Assembly (NCBI GenBank): GCA_023433505.1
Contig: JAEZCO010000106.1
Span: 35,228 to 99,227, forward strand
DNA length: 64,000 bases
Origin: Bacillota bacterium
GTDB taxonomy: Bacteria > Bacillota > Clostridia > Acetivibrionales > DTU013
Direction: 5' to 3'
How positions within the stretch are numbered: position 1 is the stretch's first letter; every line of letters starts with the position of its first letter. Of the stretch, positions 53,689 to 62,681 are shown in pieces. The position numbers were made by a program, and so were the translations under genes. The notes beneath the pieces were generated by a model, which worked only from the letters and a program-made list of their open reading frames with translations, had not been told where the DNA came from and searched no databases.

Positions 53689-55665
53689 ATGATTAACAAA
53701 AGCCTGAAAGCCAAGATATTACTGCCCGTTTTAATCACTGCCATACTTGGATTTTCATCAATTGCCGTTATTGGGTATATGGTTTCCAGTAAAATTGTAA
53801 AAAACAATCTGGAAAACATCTCCTCAGGTCAGGCAGAAAAAATGTCTATTTTTGTCGAAAAAACCTTATCGGAATGGAAGACTGAAATAAACCTTCTTAG
53901 CCTTACGGAAGAAGCACAAAAAATGGATTTTGAATCATTTCGCAGCTATGTGGACAAAAGGCAGAGTATCCTTGGCAAATACGAAATGATCTTTATGGCG
54001 GATGCCACCGGAAAATACAGGGCTACATCAGGCAGTGACGGGGATATTTCCGACAGGCCCTATTTTATTGAGGCAATGAAAGGCGCGACCGTTATCTCCG
54101 ACCCCGTCGTATCCAAAGCTACCGGTCATACCGTCGTAGCTGTCGCCGCTCCTGTCAAAAGCGATTCGGGTCAAATTAAAGGTGTTGTCGGAGGATGCAT
54201 CATGCTTTCCTATATTTCCGATGCTATCTCCACCTCAAAATTCGGTGAAACGGGTTATTCCTATATGGTCGACGAAAACGGCTTGTTAATAGCACATCCC
54301 GTTGCCAGCAAGGTATTTAAGGAAAACCTGCTGCAAAACAAATCGGAGGCGCTGGTGGGATTAGTTAAAAAAATGACATCGGGCGGGTCCGGCGTGGGCT
54401 ATTATACATACGAAGGCAAATATAAGATTGCAGCCTACCGGCCGGTCCAGTCCACAAGATGGTCGGTGGCTACGACAATGGAATATGCGGAAGCGGGCAA
54501 ATCCATCGATACCATAAGAAACACCTCCGTTTTCATCAGCTTGATCGTTGCCGCCGTGATATTTCTGATAATCATTCTGATACTCAATGCCATCCTTGCA
54601 CAAATCTCATTAATAGCAAAGGCAACCGGCCGTCTTGCCGCAGGTGATCTTACGGTAGATATTGCCGTAAAGGGAAAAGATGAAGTCGCAATGCTTGCAG
54701 CAAACTTTCAGCGGATGATAGAAAATATGCGCTCCATCTTGTTGAAGCTGGACAATGCCGGAAGCACCCTTGCTGCCTCTTCGGAAGAGATGATGGCATC
54801 CAGCGGAGACGTCAGCAAATCCGTGGAGCAGGTGGCAATTGCAATCGGCGAACTGGCAAAAGGGGCCAGTGAACAGGCATTATCAACGGAAAACAGCAGC
54901 CGCCGTGTCAGCAATATCATTTCGGGGCTCAAGGAAATCTCCAATGACATGTCCGTCTCTGAGAATCTGGCAACAGACGCCATAGAAACTGTAAACAACA
55001 GTGAGAAAATGGTTAGCGCACAAGTTTCCAAAATGGCGGAAAGCAAGCAGATTTCCGCTAAAGTAACGGCTTCGGTAGCTACCCTGTCGGAGAAGTCCGC
55101 ACAGATAGGGCATATCGTAGAGGTAATAAGCAGCATTGCCAACCAGACCAACCTGCTTTCCCTTAACGCTTCCATTGAGGCTGCAAGGGCTGGGGAGCAC
55201 GGCCGCGGTTTCGCCATCGTTGCCGATGAAATCAGGAAACTGGCGGAGCAATCCAATGCCTCCGGAAAGAAAATCGCCGATATCGTCCGGGAGGTCCAAA
55301 CAAATGTGGCGCAAACCGTAGAAGAAATGAAAAAATCCGAAGCTTCCCTGATTGATCAGGAGACAGCCCTCAAGCAGACTGTTACCGCATTTGACGACAT
55401 AGCGGAGTCGGTCCGGACCATCACGGACAGGATAACGACGGTCTCAACCAGCATTAAAACGCTCAACAGCAATGCAGTAGAGGCAAGTGAGGAATTGACC
55501 TCCATATCTGCCGTTTCCCAGGAGATTGCGGCCTGCTCCGAAGAAGTGTCGGCTTCCACCCAGGAGCAGACCTCCATTATCATCCAGGTGGCAAGCGCTG
55601 CCGAAGACCTTGCCGGATTGGCCACCGAACTCCAGGACAGCCTGCAGATTTTCAAACTGGCGTGA
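53689..55665 (+). CDS. Methyl-accepting chemotaxis protein (dCache type)
   Basis: 658 residues: helix about 8-30, outer dCache domain (about 37-270, with RPYFIEAMKGATVISDPVVSK), helix about 278-302, HAMP and the cytoplasmic signalling domain with the tip SSIANQTNLLSLNASIEAARAGEHGRGFAIVADEIRKLAEQS. Distinct from the receptor at 32768 (different ligand domain sequence), so they likely sense different compounds. Convergent with the exporter gene at 55789; the two ends share a long hairpin. Confidence 0.95.
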   Translation: MINKSLKAKILLPVLITAILGFSSIAVIGYMVSSKIVKNNLENISSGQAEKMSIFVEKTLSEWKTEINLLSLTEEAQKMDFESFRSYVDKRQSILGKYEMIFMADATGKYRATSGSDGDISDRPYFIEAMKGATVISDPVVSKATGHTVVAVAAPVKSDSGQIKGVVGGCIMLSYISDAISTSKFGETGYSYMVDENGLLIAHPVASKVFKENLLQNKSEALVGLVKKMTSGGSGVGYYTYEGKYKIAAYRPVQSTRWSVATTMEYAEAGKSIDTIRNTSVFISLIVAAVIFLIIILILNAILAQISLIAKATGRLAAGDLTVDIAVKGKDEVAMLAANFQRMIENMRSILLKLDNAGSTLAASSEEMMASSGDVSKSVEQVAIAIGELAKGASEQALSTENSSRRVSNIISGLKEISNDMSVSENLATDAIETVNNSEKMVSAQVSKMAESKQISAKVTASVATLSEKSAQIGHIVEVISSIANQTNLLSLNASIEAARAGEHGRGFAIVADEIRKLAEQSNASGKKIADIVREVQTNVAQTVEEMKKSEASLIDQETALKQTVTAFDDIAESVRTITDRITTVSTSIKTLNSNAVEASEELTSISAVSQEIAACSEEVSASTQEQTSIIIQVASAAEDLAGLATELQDSLQIFKLA

Positions 55666-55683
55666 GGCCATACGGACCTCGGA

Positions 55684-55817
55684 TCAAGCTTGCTTTCTAA
55701 GAACACTGAAAATATTACTTCCCGTTTTTCTAAAAATGCCGGCACTCCAGGGCTGCCTTTTCAGAAATTTATACGGGAAGTTCTATTTTCACTTGTGTTT
55801 GCTGAAGGCAAGCTTGA
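55684..55817. repeat. Long nested hairpin, MITE-like copy C
   Basis: Nested inverted repeats: TCAAGCTTGCTTTC (55684-55697) with GAAGGCAAGCTTGA (55804-55817), AACACTGAAAATA with TATTTTCACTTGTGTT, and ACTTCCCGT with ACGGGAAGT. It shares AAAATGCCGGC and the ACTGAAAATATT end with copy A. The right arm lies in the coding region of the ThrE-type gene, whose stop TGA (55789-55791) is inside the element. It sits between convergent genes and could stop transcription from both sides. Confidence 0.6.
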
Positions 55818-56217
55818 ATAATGCAGTGACCAATAGAATTCCGAAAGCGATGGCTCCGGCCCCGGCAATGGTTTCCACCATTTTTCCCCCCGCCTCCCGC
55901 AATTTGTCGGAAAGCAGGAACTGAATGGTTTCATAGGCTGCAATTCCAGGCACCAGAGGAAAAATACCGGGAATGGAGAAGACGGTGGCGGGCATTTTGA
56001 GGATCCGGGCCATGATTTCGCTGAATACGCCCACAGCAACGGCTCCTGCAAAAACGGATAAAAAAAGCTGTCCGGTTACGGTCAGGACCGAAGCATAGAC
56101 AATCCAGCCCACCATCCCCGACAAGCCGGCCCAAAGAAGCTTACTGCCCTTAATATTAAACAGGAAGCCGGCACAAAAGCTTCCGACAAATGCCAGTACA
56201 AACTCCTCAAATCGCAT
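55789..56217 (-). CDS. ThrE-type exporter subunit, ThrE_2/DUF3815
   Basis: 142 residues with four or five membrane helices (SFCAGFLFNIKGSKLLWAGLSG and the helix around FSIPGIFPLVPGIAAYE). It matches the small half of split threonine/serine exporters (ThrE_2). Its ATG follows the stop of the larger half without a gap. The last nine codons lie within an inverted repeat, so the original C-terminus may have been replaced. Confidence 0.85.
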   Translation of the reverse strand: MRFEEFVLAFVGSFCAGFLFNIKGSKLLWAGLSGMVGWIVYASVLTVTGQLFLSVFAGAVAVGVFSEIMARILKMPATVFSIPGIFPLVPGIAAYETIQFLLSDKLREAGGKMVETIAGAGAIAFGILLVTALFKLAFSKHK

Positions 56218-56982
56218 TTACAACCCCCAGCTCAATGCCAGCGAGACGGCGATCCCAACACCCGCCCCCACTGCAGCGGCAGTGAATAAGGCTTCACCCA
56301 GCCTTGAGATGCTTGCCACGAGATCACCGTAAAGCGCATCTTTAATTCCGTTGGTAATAGCCACTCCCGGCAGAAAAATCATGATGGAACCGATAATGAT
56401 TTTGAACAGGTGAACTTCCGGAAATAAAAACACCGAAAAAGCAGCCAGCGCACCTGCTATCAACCCTGACACCAAAAGCTCAAAGAACTGGAACAGTCCG
56501 GTTTTTGACAAAAGCTCCCTGGTGTAAAATATTACGACGCCGATGATAAAAGAGATAAGCCCCTCATAAATATTGCCTTTAAAAAGGATCGTAAAAACAA
56601 ATGAAGCTACTCCTGCGGCAAGAAATCTCGATGGAAAGGGATTCTGCTTCTGCTTTTCAATTTTATTCAGCTCATCCATGGCTTCATTGTAAGGAATCAG
56701 CCTTCGATGCAGCTGCCGCGAGAAGCTGTTCACCTTGTCGATGCAGTCCAGATCAACCGTCCGGCGGCTTATGCGTTTGACGGACGTCATTGGCTCCGAA
56801 AAGGTATTTTCCCGGATGGATATGAAAATGCCCGTAGGGAGCACAAAGCTTTCACATTCGGTATGATAGCTGTTGCATATCCATCGGATGGTATCTTCCA
56901 CCCTGTAAATTTCGGCTCCGCTCCGAAGCAGGATCTCCCCGGCCTTCAAAGCGATTTCCATCAGCTCACCGGATTTCATCAT
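56218..56982 (-). CDS. ThrE-type exporter subunit, DUF1212
   Basis: 254 residues, start at ATG 56982 five bases behind AGGTGG. Soluble N-terminal part (EIALKAGEILLRSGAEIYRVED, about 8-30) followed by about five membrane helices (about 115-254) with LPGVAITNGIKDALYGDLVAS. It is the larger half of a split threonine/serine exporter; in Corynebacterium a single ThrE protein fuses both. The pair lies in one operon with the HD-GYP gene. Confidence 0.88.
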   Translation of the reverse strand: MMKSGELMEIALKAGEILLRSGAEIYRVEDTIRWICNSYHTECESFVLPTGIFISIRENTFSEPMTSVKRISRRTVDLDCIDKVNSFSRQLHRRLIPYNEAMDELNKIEKQKQNPFPSRFLAAGVASFVFTILFKGNIYEGLISFIIGVVIFYTRELLSKTGLFQFFELLVSGLIAGALAAFSVFLFPEVHLFKIIIGSIMIFLPGVAITNGIKDALYGDLVASISRLGEALFTAAAVGAGVGIAVSLALSWGL

Positions 56983-57021
56983 TTTTACCACCTGTATGAT
57001 TAATCGATATAGTATGTCCAA

Positions 57022-57651
57022 TTAGCCGCATGCATTATCAACCATCAGCGGCTTTAAGGTCTGCTTGAAATATTCCCTGTCAAGAAATTTCAGAAATGCA
57101 GGCAGCAATTGAGGATCAAACTGGCTGGTCGAGTTTTTCATGATTTCAATGGCGTCCTGGTATGCGTAGGCCTTCCGATAGGGCCTGTCCATGGTCAAAG
57201 CGTCAAACACATCGCAAATACTGGCCAGGCGGGCTATGACCGGTATATTTTCACCGGCGATTCCATAAGGGTAACCAAACCCTCCGTATTGCTCATGGTG
57301 ATAAAGAGATGCAGATAAGATTTCATCCTGCAGATTATAACCGGATAATATTTGGAAGCCTATCAGGGTGTGGGTTTTTATCAAAGCGAATTCTTTTTCC
57401 GTCAGCGGGTCAACCTTATATAATATTTTATGATTGACCGTTGTTTTGCCGATATCGTGAAACAATCCGGCATAATAAGCCACTTCTTCATTTATCTTCC
57501 ACTTGTGGGATCTTACAAAGCTGACCAGATAGGATGCGACATTCAGCGAGTGTTTGTAGGTATAGGGGTCCAATTGCAGCCTGTTTTCAAGTTCGGTCAC
57601 TTTTTGCATAAAGCCTGATTCAATGATTTGCGTTCCATCCGGAAGTTTCAT
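57022..57651 (-). CDS. HD-GYP domain protein
   Basis: 209 residues. The catalytic HD (LFHDIGKTTVNHKIL), HHEQYGGFGYP (HHExxDGxGYP type, with G for D at the usual aspartate) and the metal-binding RLASICDVFDAL are seen. HD-GYP proteins cleave cyclic di-GMP. There is no sensor domain, so it is probably controlled by expression or partner proteins. AGGAG precedes the ATG. It is the first gene of the operon with the ThrE-type exporter genes; the functional link is not obvious. Confidence 0.85.
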   Translation of the reverse strand: MKLPDGTQIIESGFMQKVTELENRLQLDPYTYKHSLNVASYLVSFVRSHKWKINEEVAYYAGLFHDIGKTTVNHKILYKVDPLTEKEFALIKTHTLIGFQILSGYNLQDEILSASLYHHEQYGGFGYPYGIAGENIPVIARLASICDVFDALTMDRPYRKAYAYQDAIEIMKNSTSQFDPQLLPAFLKFLDREYFKQTLKPLMVDNACG

Positions 57652-57759
57652 CTTTCGTCTCCTTGGCAGTACAATATGCTATTTGAACTATATTATATAA
57701 CCTATGCCTGATTTTGTCAATTATTCCACTTTTAATGTCGTATTATAGGATATTTTGTA

Positions 57760-57790
57760 AAAAAACCCCGGAAGTTTAATGCCTCCGGGA
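57760..57790 (-). terminator. Intrinsic terminator of the arabinose operon
   Basis: Reverse strand: CCCGGA(GGCATTAAACT)TCCGGG followed by GTTTTTTT. It lies about 14 bases after the galM stop and closes the leftward operon from araR. Confidence 0.9.
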
Positions 57791-57803
57791 TTCTGGACAA
57801 TTT

Positions 57804-58862
57804 TTATCGGGTTGTAAATTTGTAAATGGTTTTATGTGTATATTGCTGTCCCGCTTTTAATACGGGGGACGGAAAATGCTTGTGCTTCATTGAATTGGGG
57901 AAGAACTGCGTTTCAAGACAGAGTCCTCCTCTTTTTTCATATACGGCCCCCTCCTTGCTGGGACCCACTCCATCAAGAAAGTTACCGGAATAGAGCTGTA
58001 CACCGGGTTTTGTGGTGTATACCTCCATAACCCGGCCTGTGGTGCTTTCATAAACCTCTGCGGCTTTCCTGGATACATCACCGGCAGTATTCAGCACCCA
58101 ATTGTGGTCATAGCCCCGTCCATTGGCGATCTGCTCATAAGGACTGGAAAGTCCCGGCGCCAGCGGCGTTAAGGTCCGGAGGTCCATGGGTGTGCCTTCC
58201 ACCTTTTTTATCTCGCCGTTTGGGATGCATTCACTGTTGATTACTGTAAAGAAATCCGCATCGATCATGACTTCGTGATTGGAAATATCGCCGGCTTTAT
58301 GCCCGCGGAGGTTAAAATACGCATGATTTGTAAGGTTCACGACCGTATCCCTGTCCGCAACGGCAAAGTAATCCAGGATCAATTCATTGTCTTCGCTGAG
58401 CGTATAGGTCACCTTTACGTCCAGGTTTCCCGGATAGTTTTCCTCTCCGTCAACGCTTCTGTAAGTTAGCCGGAGACTCTCGCTTCCGCCGTCTTGGATG
58501 ATTTCAGCCTTCCATGCCACCTTGTCAAAGCCTTTCAAGCCTCCGTGCAGGTGGTTGTTTCCATCGTTTTTGTATAGCTCGTACACTTTGCCCTTCAGTT
58601 CAAACCGGGCACCCTCGATCCTGTTTGCATGCCTGCCGACTAATGCTCCAAAGTAGGGTTGTCCCTTTAAATATCCGTCCAGTTGATCAAATCCAAGGGT
58701 AATATCTTCGAAGCTTCCATTGCGGTCCGGTACCAGCAGCTTGGTGATAATCCCGCCGTAATTGATAATTTCTGCTTTTATCCCGTTGGAATTGGTGAAT
58801 GTGAAGGACGACACCTCTGCACCGTCTTTCGTAAAACCGTATGCTCTGCACACTATGCCCAT
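57804..58862 (-). CDS. galM: Aldose 1-epimerase (mutarotase)
   Basis: 352 residues. Interconverts alpha and beta anomers of sugars. It has the substrate-binding loop NHLHGGLKGFDKVAWKAE, the catalytic histidine in TNHAYFNLRGH and the catalytic glutamate in GLCLETQFFPNSM. GGGGGAGG precedes the ATG. Its place as last gene of the arabinose operon suggests it prepares arabinose (or the galactose-type sugar released with it) for the isomerase. Confidence 0.93.
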   Translation of the reverse strand: MGIVCRAYGFTKDGAEVSSFTFTNSNGIKAEIINYGGIITKLLVPDRNGSFEDITLGFDQLDGYLKGQPYFGALVGRHANRIEGARFELKGKVYELYKNDGNNHLHGGLKGFDKVAWKAEIIQDGGSESLRLTYRSVDGEENYPGNLDVKVTYTLSEDNELILDYFAVADRDTVVNLTNHAYFNLRGHKAGDISNHEVMIDADFFTVINSECIPNGEIKKVEGTPMDLRTLTPLAPGLSSPYEQIANGRGYDHNWVLNTAGDVSRKAAEVYESTTGRVMEVYTTKPGVQLYSGNFLDGVGPSKEGAVYEKRGGLCLETQFFPNSMKHKHFPSPVLKAGQQYTHKTIYKFTTR

Positions 58863-58948
58863 CTTAAGTCCTCCCCCATAAGCCCGATATCCTTTATAAC
58901 AAGGCTCAAAATTTCAGGCGGCGAGCATATCTCCCGCCTCGTTTAAAT

Positions 58949-60121
58949 TCATTCGGTATAAAACATATCTGTCAGCTCTAATGCCACCGGTTCCAGTATT
59001 CCCAGCTTCTCCGCAAGATGCAGGACAGTGTAGCGCGGACGGATTTCCTTTGCATGAAGGATGCTTTCCGTGAAAACCTTTTTATCGATCCCCAGGTCAA
59101 AAGGATTGTCCTTTGCCCCTGCCGCTTTTAAAAGCCCTCGGATTACCATTGGATCCGGCGTCTCAATGTCTATATTATATTTGCGTCCGACCATTTTGTA
59201 AATATAGGAGATGACGACAGTCCCAACACCCACGGAATTTCCATGGAGGGGATGCTCCACACCCCTTGCCAGCGCTTCGGTTTCCCAGTAATGTGCCAGA
59301 TGATGCTCCGCGCCCGACGCCGGCCTTGAATCCTTCGCCAGCCCGATGGCGATTCCGGTCATGATCAATGCCTCCATCAAGTACCGTACGGCCTTTTCGT
59401 CACGTGCCGCAATGCCCTCTATATTGGTTATGCATTTTGTAAGGGCATTATTCACAAGAGTGACGCAGGTGGGGCAAAGATATTCGCCGTTGATCCGCGC
59501 AGAAAGCTTCCAGTCGGTAAGGGCCGTGTATTTGCCTAAAACATCGCCGAACCCGGCGCAGATCATCTCTTTGGGGGCATTTACCATCGCCTCCAGGTCG
59601 CCGAAAACAGCAACGGGATAGACTGCCGTATAAGTTTTTTTCTTTCCCTGCACGATCAGCGGCGAAACCGTAGAGGCAAACCCGTCCATGGAAGGGGCGG
59701 TCCCCGCGATGATATAGGGTATTCCTACCTTATGGCTCACAAACCTTGAAATGTCATTCAGGGTACCCGAGCCGACGGCCAGTATCAGCGAGGTTTCTTC
59801 GTCGGTTTCAATGGTCAGCCGCCCAATGGCTTTTTCATCAGGAACCAGGGGACTGTGGGATTCAAACACCAGGCAGTTGCAGCTAAAACCCGCTAAATCC
59901 AGGGCTTCCTTGATCTTTCTCCCACTGACCTCATAAGTGTTGTTATCAGCAACCAGCAGTATTTTTCCTGCCTTATAAGGCGCTATTACTTCAATTAACC
60001 TGTTTATTATTTCCTTTTGGATGAAAATCTCTTTTATCTCAACCGAGTGTGTCCTCCCGCAGCTGCATTCAAAAGACATATCCACCATTTCGCTGATTTG
60101 CCTGTCAAGTATCTCATTCAT
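58949..60121 (-). CDS. araM: sn-Glycerol-1-phosphate dehydrogenase, AraM type
   Basis: 390 residues of the iron/metal-dependent alcohol dehydrogenase fold. Coenzyme site AVGSGTLNDISRFVSH, TAPSMDGFAS, metal ligands in FGDVLGKYTALTDW, SGAEHHLAHYWE and HGNSVGVG. AraM makes G1P from dihydroxyacetone phosphate (known from Bacillus, where it is in the ara operon). Its role in arabinose metabolism is unclear. An N-terminal region with CSCGRTH is longer than in classical GldA. GGAAGG precedes the ATG. Confidence 0.88.
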   Translation of the reverse strand: MNEILDRQISEMVDMSFECSCGRTHSVEIKEIFIQKEIINRLIEVIAPYKAGKILLVADNNTYEVSGRKIKEALDLAGFSCNCLVFESHSPLVPDEKAIGRLTIETDEETSLILAVGSGTLNDISRFVSHKVGIPYIIAGTAPSMDGFASTVSPLIVQGKKKTYTAVYPVAVFGDLEAMVNAPKEMICAGFGDVLGKYTALTDWKLSARINGEYLCPTCVTLVNNALTKCITNIEGIAARDEKAVRYLMEALIMTGIAIGLAKDSRPASGAEHHLAHYWETEALARGVEHPLHGNSVGVGTVVISYIYKMVGRKYNIDIETPDPMVIRGLLKAAGAKDNPFDLGIDKKVFTESILHAKEIRPRYTVLHLAEKLGILEPVALELTDMFYTE

Positions 60122-60245
60122 AGTAATTATCCTTCCACAGCCATGCTCATCATTTTAGGACTCGCCAAAATATAACTTCGGATAATCTTTTCCGAGGAAC
60201 TACGCCAAGAACTCCATTCCCCAGAAAAGAACCCGAACTAATATT

Positions 60246-60947
60246 TTAGTCGATCCTTACCTGGCCATAATAAGCATTTTTGCCGTGCTTTCTCATAAAG
60301 TGCTTGTCCAGTAGAAAACTGCCTACCGGCTTAAAGGTGCCCGAACCCAATACAAAAGAATTAAAGGCCATTTTGGCCACTTCCTCCAGCACCACGGCAT
60401 TATGGACAGCCTCATGGGCATCCTTGCCCCAGCTGAAGGGCCCGTGGTTGTTGACAAGCACTCCGGGAACATGCACCGGATTCAAACCCTGGAATCTCTC
60501 TACAATCACGTTTCCCGTCTCTTTTTCATATTCGCCTTCAATTTCAGCCTGGGTCATATCCCGGGTACAGGGAATGTCCCCATAAAAATAGTCGGCGTGG
60601 GTCGTGCCCAGGGCCGGGATGCTCTTCCCCGCCTGTGCCCAGCTGGTAGCCCAGGGAGAATGGGTATGCACCACTCCGCCGATCTCTTTATACGCGTTAT
60701 AGATCACCAAATGGGTCGGAGTGTCGGAGGAAGGCTTAAACCGGCCTTCCACCGGATTTCCCGACAGGTCCAGCACCACCATGTCCTCAGGCTTCAGTTC
60801 TTCATAAGGTACACCGCTCGGCTTTATGACCATTAACCCTTTTTCTCTGTCTATACCGCTTGCATTGCCCCATGTAAAGGTCACAAGTCCGTATCTGGGC
60901 AGGTCCATATTTGCCAGATACACTTTTTCTTTTAAATATTCCAGCAT
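60246..60947 (-). CDS. araD: L-ribulose-5-phosphate 4-epimerase
   Basis: 233 residues. Converts L-ribulose 5-phosphate to D-xylulose 5-phosphate, which enters the pentose phosphate pathway. Metal-binding HTHSPWATSWAQAG, the catalytic DYFYGDIPCTR region and NHGPFSWG are visible. CGAGG precedes the ATG. It follows araB by 17 bases; the 124-base gap to the next gene contains a degenerate stretch related to the ends of the MITE-like elements (AAAATATAACTTC). Confidence 0.97.
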   Translation of the reverse strand: MLEYLKEKVYLANMDLPRYGLVTFTWGNASGIDREKGLMVIKPSGVPYEELKPEDMVVLDLSGNPVEGRFKPSSDTPTHLVIYNAYKEIGGVVHTHSPWATSWAQAGKSIPALGTTHADYFYGDIPCTRDMTQAEIEGEYEKETGNVIVERFQGLNPVHVPGVLVNNHGPFSWGKDAHEAVHNAVVLEEVAKMAFNSFVLGSGTFKPVGSFLLDKHFMRKHGKNAYYGQVRID

Positions 60948-60964
60948 TTTATCCTCGCTATACT

Positions 60965-62635
60965 CTATAGGCTCTTCTTAATTTCCTTCAGTCTCTTCAT
61001 TACATTGTTTTCACCGCGTCCGAAATAGTCGTGAAGCTTCCTGTATTCCGCATACAGCTTGTCATATACGGCGACATTGGCCGGTATTGGCTTATAATAT
61101 TTGTCCTTGACTTTGGACATTACCTTTGCGGCATCCACAATGCTGTCATAACCGCCCCTGGCCTTCCCTGCAGCCACAGCTCCAAACATGGCGGAGCCAA
61201 GTCCCGGCGTCTGGGCGGATGCTGAAATCCGTATTTCCATGTTGGTCACATCCGAATAAATCTGCATCATCAATTCATCTTTTTCTGCGATTCCGCCTGC
61301 CGCAAACAATTGTTCAATCGGTACTCCGTTATTTTGGAAGGTTTCAACGATCATCCTTGTGCCATAAGCGGTGGCTTCGATCAGCGCCCTGTAGATTTCC
61401 TCGGGCTTTGTGAGCAAAGTGCAGCCAACGATAACACCGGTGAGGTCGGCATCTACCAGGACAGATCTGTTTCCGTTCCACCAGTCAAGGGCTACAAGGC
61501 CGCTCTCCCCTACTTTCAGTGCTGAGGCTTTTTCCCTTAAGAGCTTATGTATATTGATATTTCTGCTTTCAGCCTCTTTCATATAAGAAGCCGGCACACA
61601 GTTATCCACAAACCACTCAAAATGATCGCCTACACAGGATTGTCCGGCCTCATATCCCAGATATCCCGGAATAATACCGTCTTCAACAACACCGCACATG
61701 CCGGGCACTTTCTTTTCTTCCGTCCCAAGCAGCATGTGGCAGGTAGATGTGCCCATGATCATCAGCATTTTGCCGGGTTCCGTTATGCCTACTGCCGGCA
61801 CTGCAACGTGTGCATCCACATTGGCTATGGCTACTGCGGTGCCAGGTTTCAAGCCGGTGAGCTTTGCAGCTTTTTCCGTCAGTTCGCCGGCTTTTCCGCC
61901 CAAAGGATAAATGTCTGTGCTGAGCTTGTCTTCGACCAGATTCTCAAGCCTTGGGTCCAGCGCCTTGAAGAACTCCTTTGAGGGATAGCCCAGGCGTTTG
62001 TTCCATATAGCCTTGTAGCCTGCGGTACAACTGTTTCTTTTTTCTTCCCCCGTCAGCTGGAGGTTCACCCAGTCGGTTGCTTCCATGAACCTGTCGGCTG
62101 CTTCGTAAATCTCAGGGGCCTCGTTCAATATCTGCCAGATCTTTGGTATGAGCCATTCAGAGGAGATTTTTCCGCCGTAGAGCTTGAGAAATTCCTCATT
62201 CCTTTCACCTGCAATTGCATTGAGCCTGCTGGCCTCATCCTGTGCCGAGTGATGCTTCCAGAGCTTTATGTAGCTATGGGGATTTGATTTGTATCTGTCA
62301 TCAAAGCACAAAGGCGTGCCGTTTTTATCAATGGGCAGCATTGTGCAGGCGGTAAAGTCTATTGCCATACCGATAACATCTTCGGCACTTACGCCGGACT
62401 CCTTCAGCACCGCGGGTATTGTTTCCTCCAGCACCTCCAGATAGTCCCGGGGATGTTCCAGGGCCCAGTCCGGCTCCAGCTTTGTAACTCCATCCGGCAG
62501 GAACTCATCCATAACGCCATGGGTATACATTTTTACCGCTGTAGCCACTTCCTTGCCTGTAGCCACTTCCACAAGGACTGCTCTGCCTGATTGTGTGCCG
62601 TAATCGACACCCAGACTGTATTTTTTGTTTGCCAT
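60965..62635 (-). CDS. araB: L-ribulokinase
   Basis: 556 residues from ATG 62635 behind GGAGGG. FGGY-family sugar kinase phosphorylating L-ribulose. N-terminal ATPase core SLGVDYGTQSGRAVLVEV and C-terminal FAAGGIAEKDELMMQIYSDV, with the ribulokinase-specific GYEAGQSCVGDHFEWFV. Together with AraD it needs an L-arabinose isomerase (araA), which is not in this window and must lie elsewhere. Confidence 0.96.
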   Translation of the reverse strand: MANKKYSLGVDYGTQSGRAVLVEVATGKEVATAVKMYTHGVMDEFLPDGVTKLEPDWALEHPRDYLEVLEETIPAVLKESGVSAEDVIGMAIDFTACTMLPIDKNGTPLCFDDRYKSNPHSYIKLWKHHSAQDEASRLNAIAGERNEEFLKLYGGKISSEWLIPKIWQILNEAPEIYEAADRFMEATDWVNLQLTGEEKRNSCTAGYKAIWNKRLGYPSKEFFKALDPRLENLVEDKLSTDIYPLGGKAGELTEKAAKLTGLKPGTAVAIANVDAHVAVPAVGITEPGKMLMIMGTSTCHMLLGTEEKKVPGMCGVVEDGIIPGYLGYEAGQSCVGDHFEWFVDNCVPASYMKEAESRNINIHKLLREKASALKVGESGLVALDWWNGNRSVLVDADLTGVIVGCTLLTKPEEIYRALIEATAYGTRMIVETFQNNGVPIEQLFAAGGIAEKDELMMQIYSDVTNMEIRISASAQTPGLGSAMFGAVAAGKARGGYDSIVDAAKVMSKVKDKYYKPIPANVAVYDKLYAEYRKLHDYFGRGENNVMKRLKEIKKSL

Positions 62636-62681
62636 GATCAAACCCTCCTGATATAAATATTTGAATCGGTTTTATTTAAAT

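Noticed and set aside
60122..60245. Sixth MITE-like copy in the gap between araD and the G1P dehydrogenase gene
   Set aside because: Only the inner AAAATATAACTTC is shared; the terminal TAAGCAC and GTGCTCCTAAG sequences are missing.
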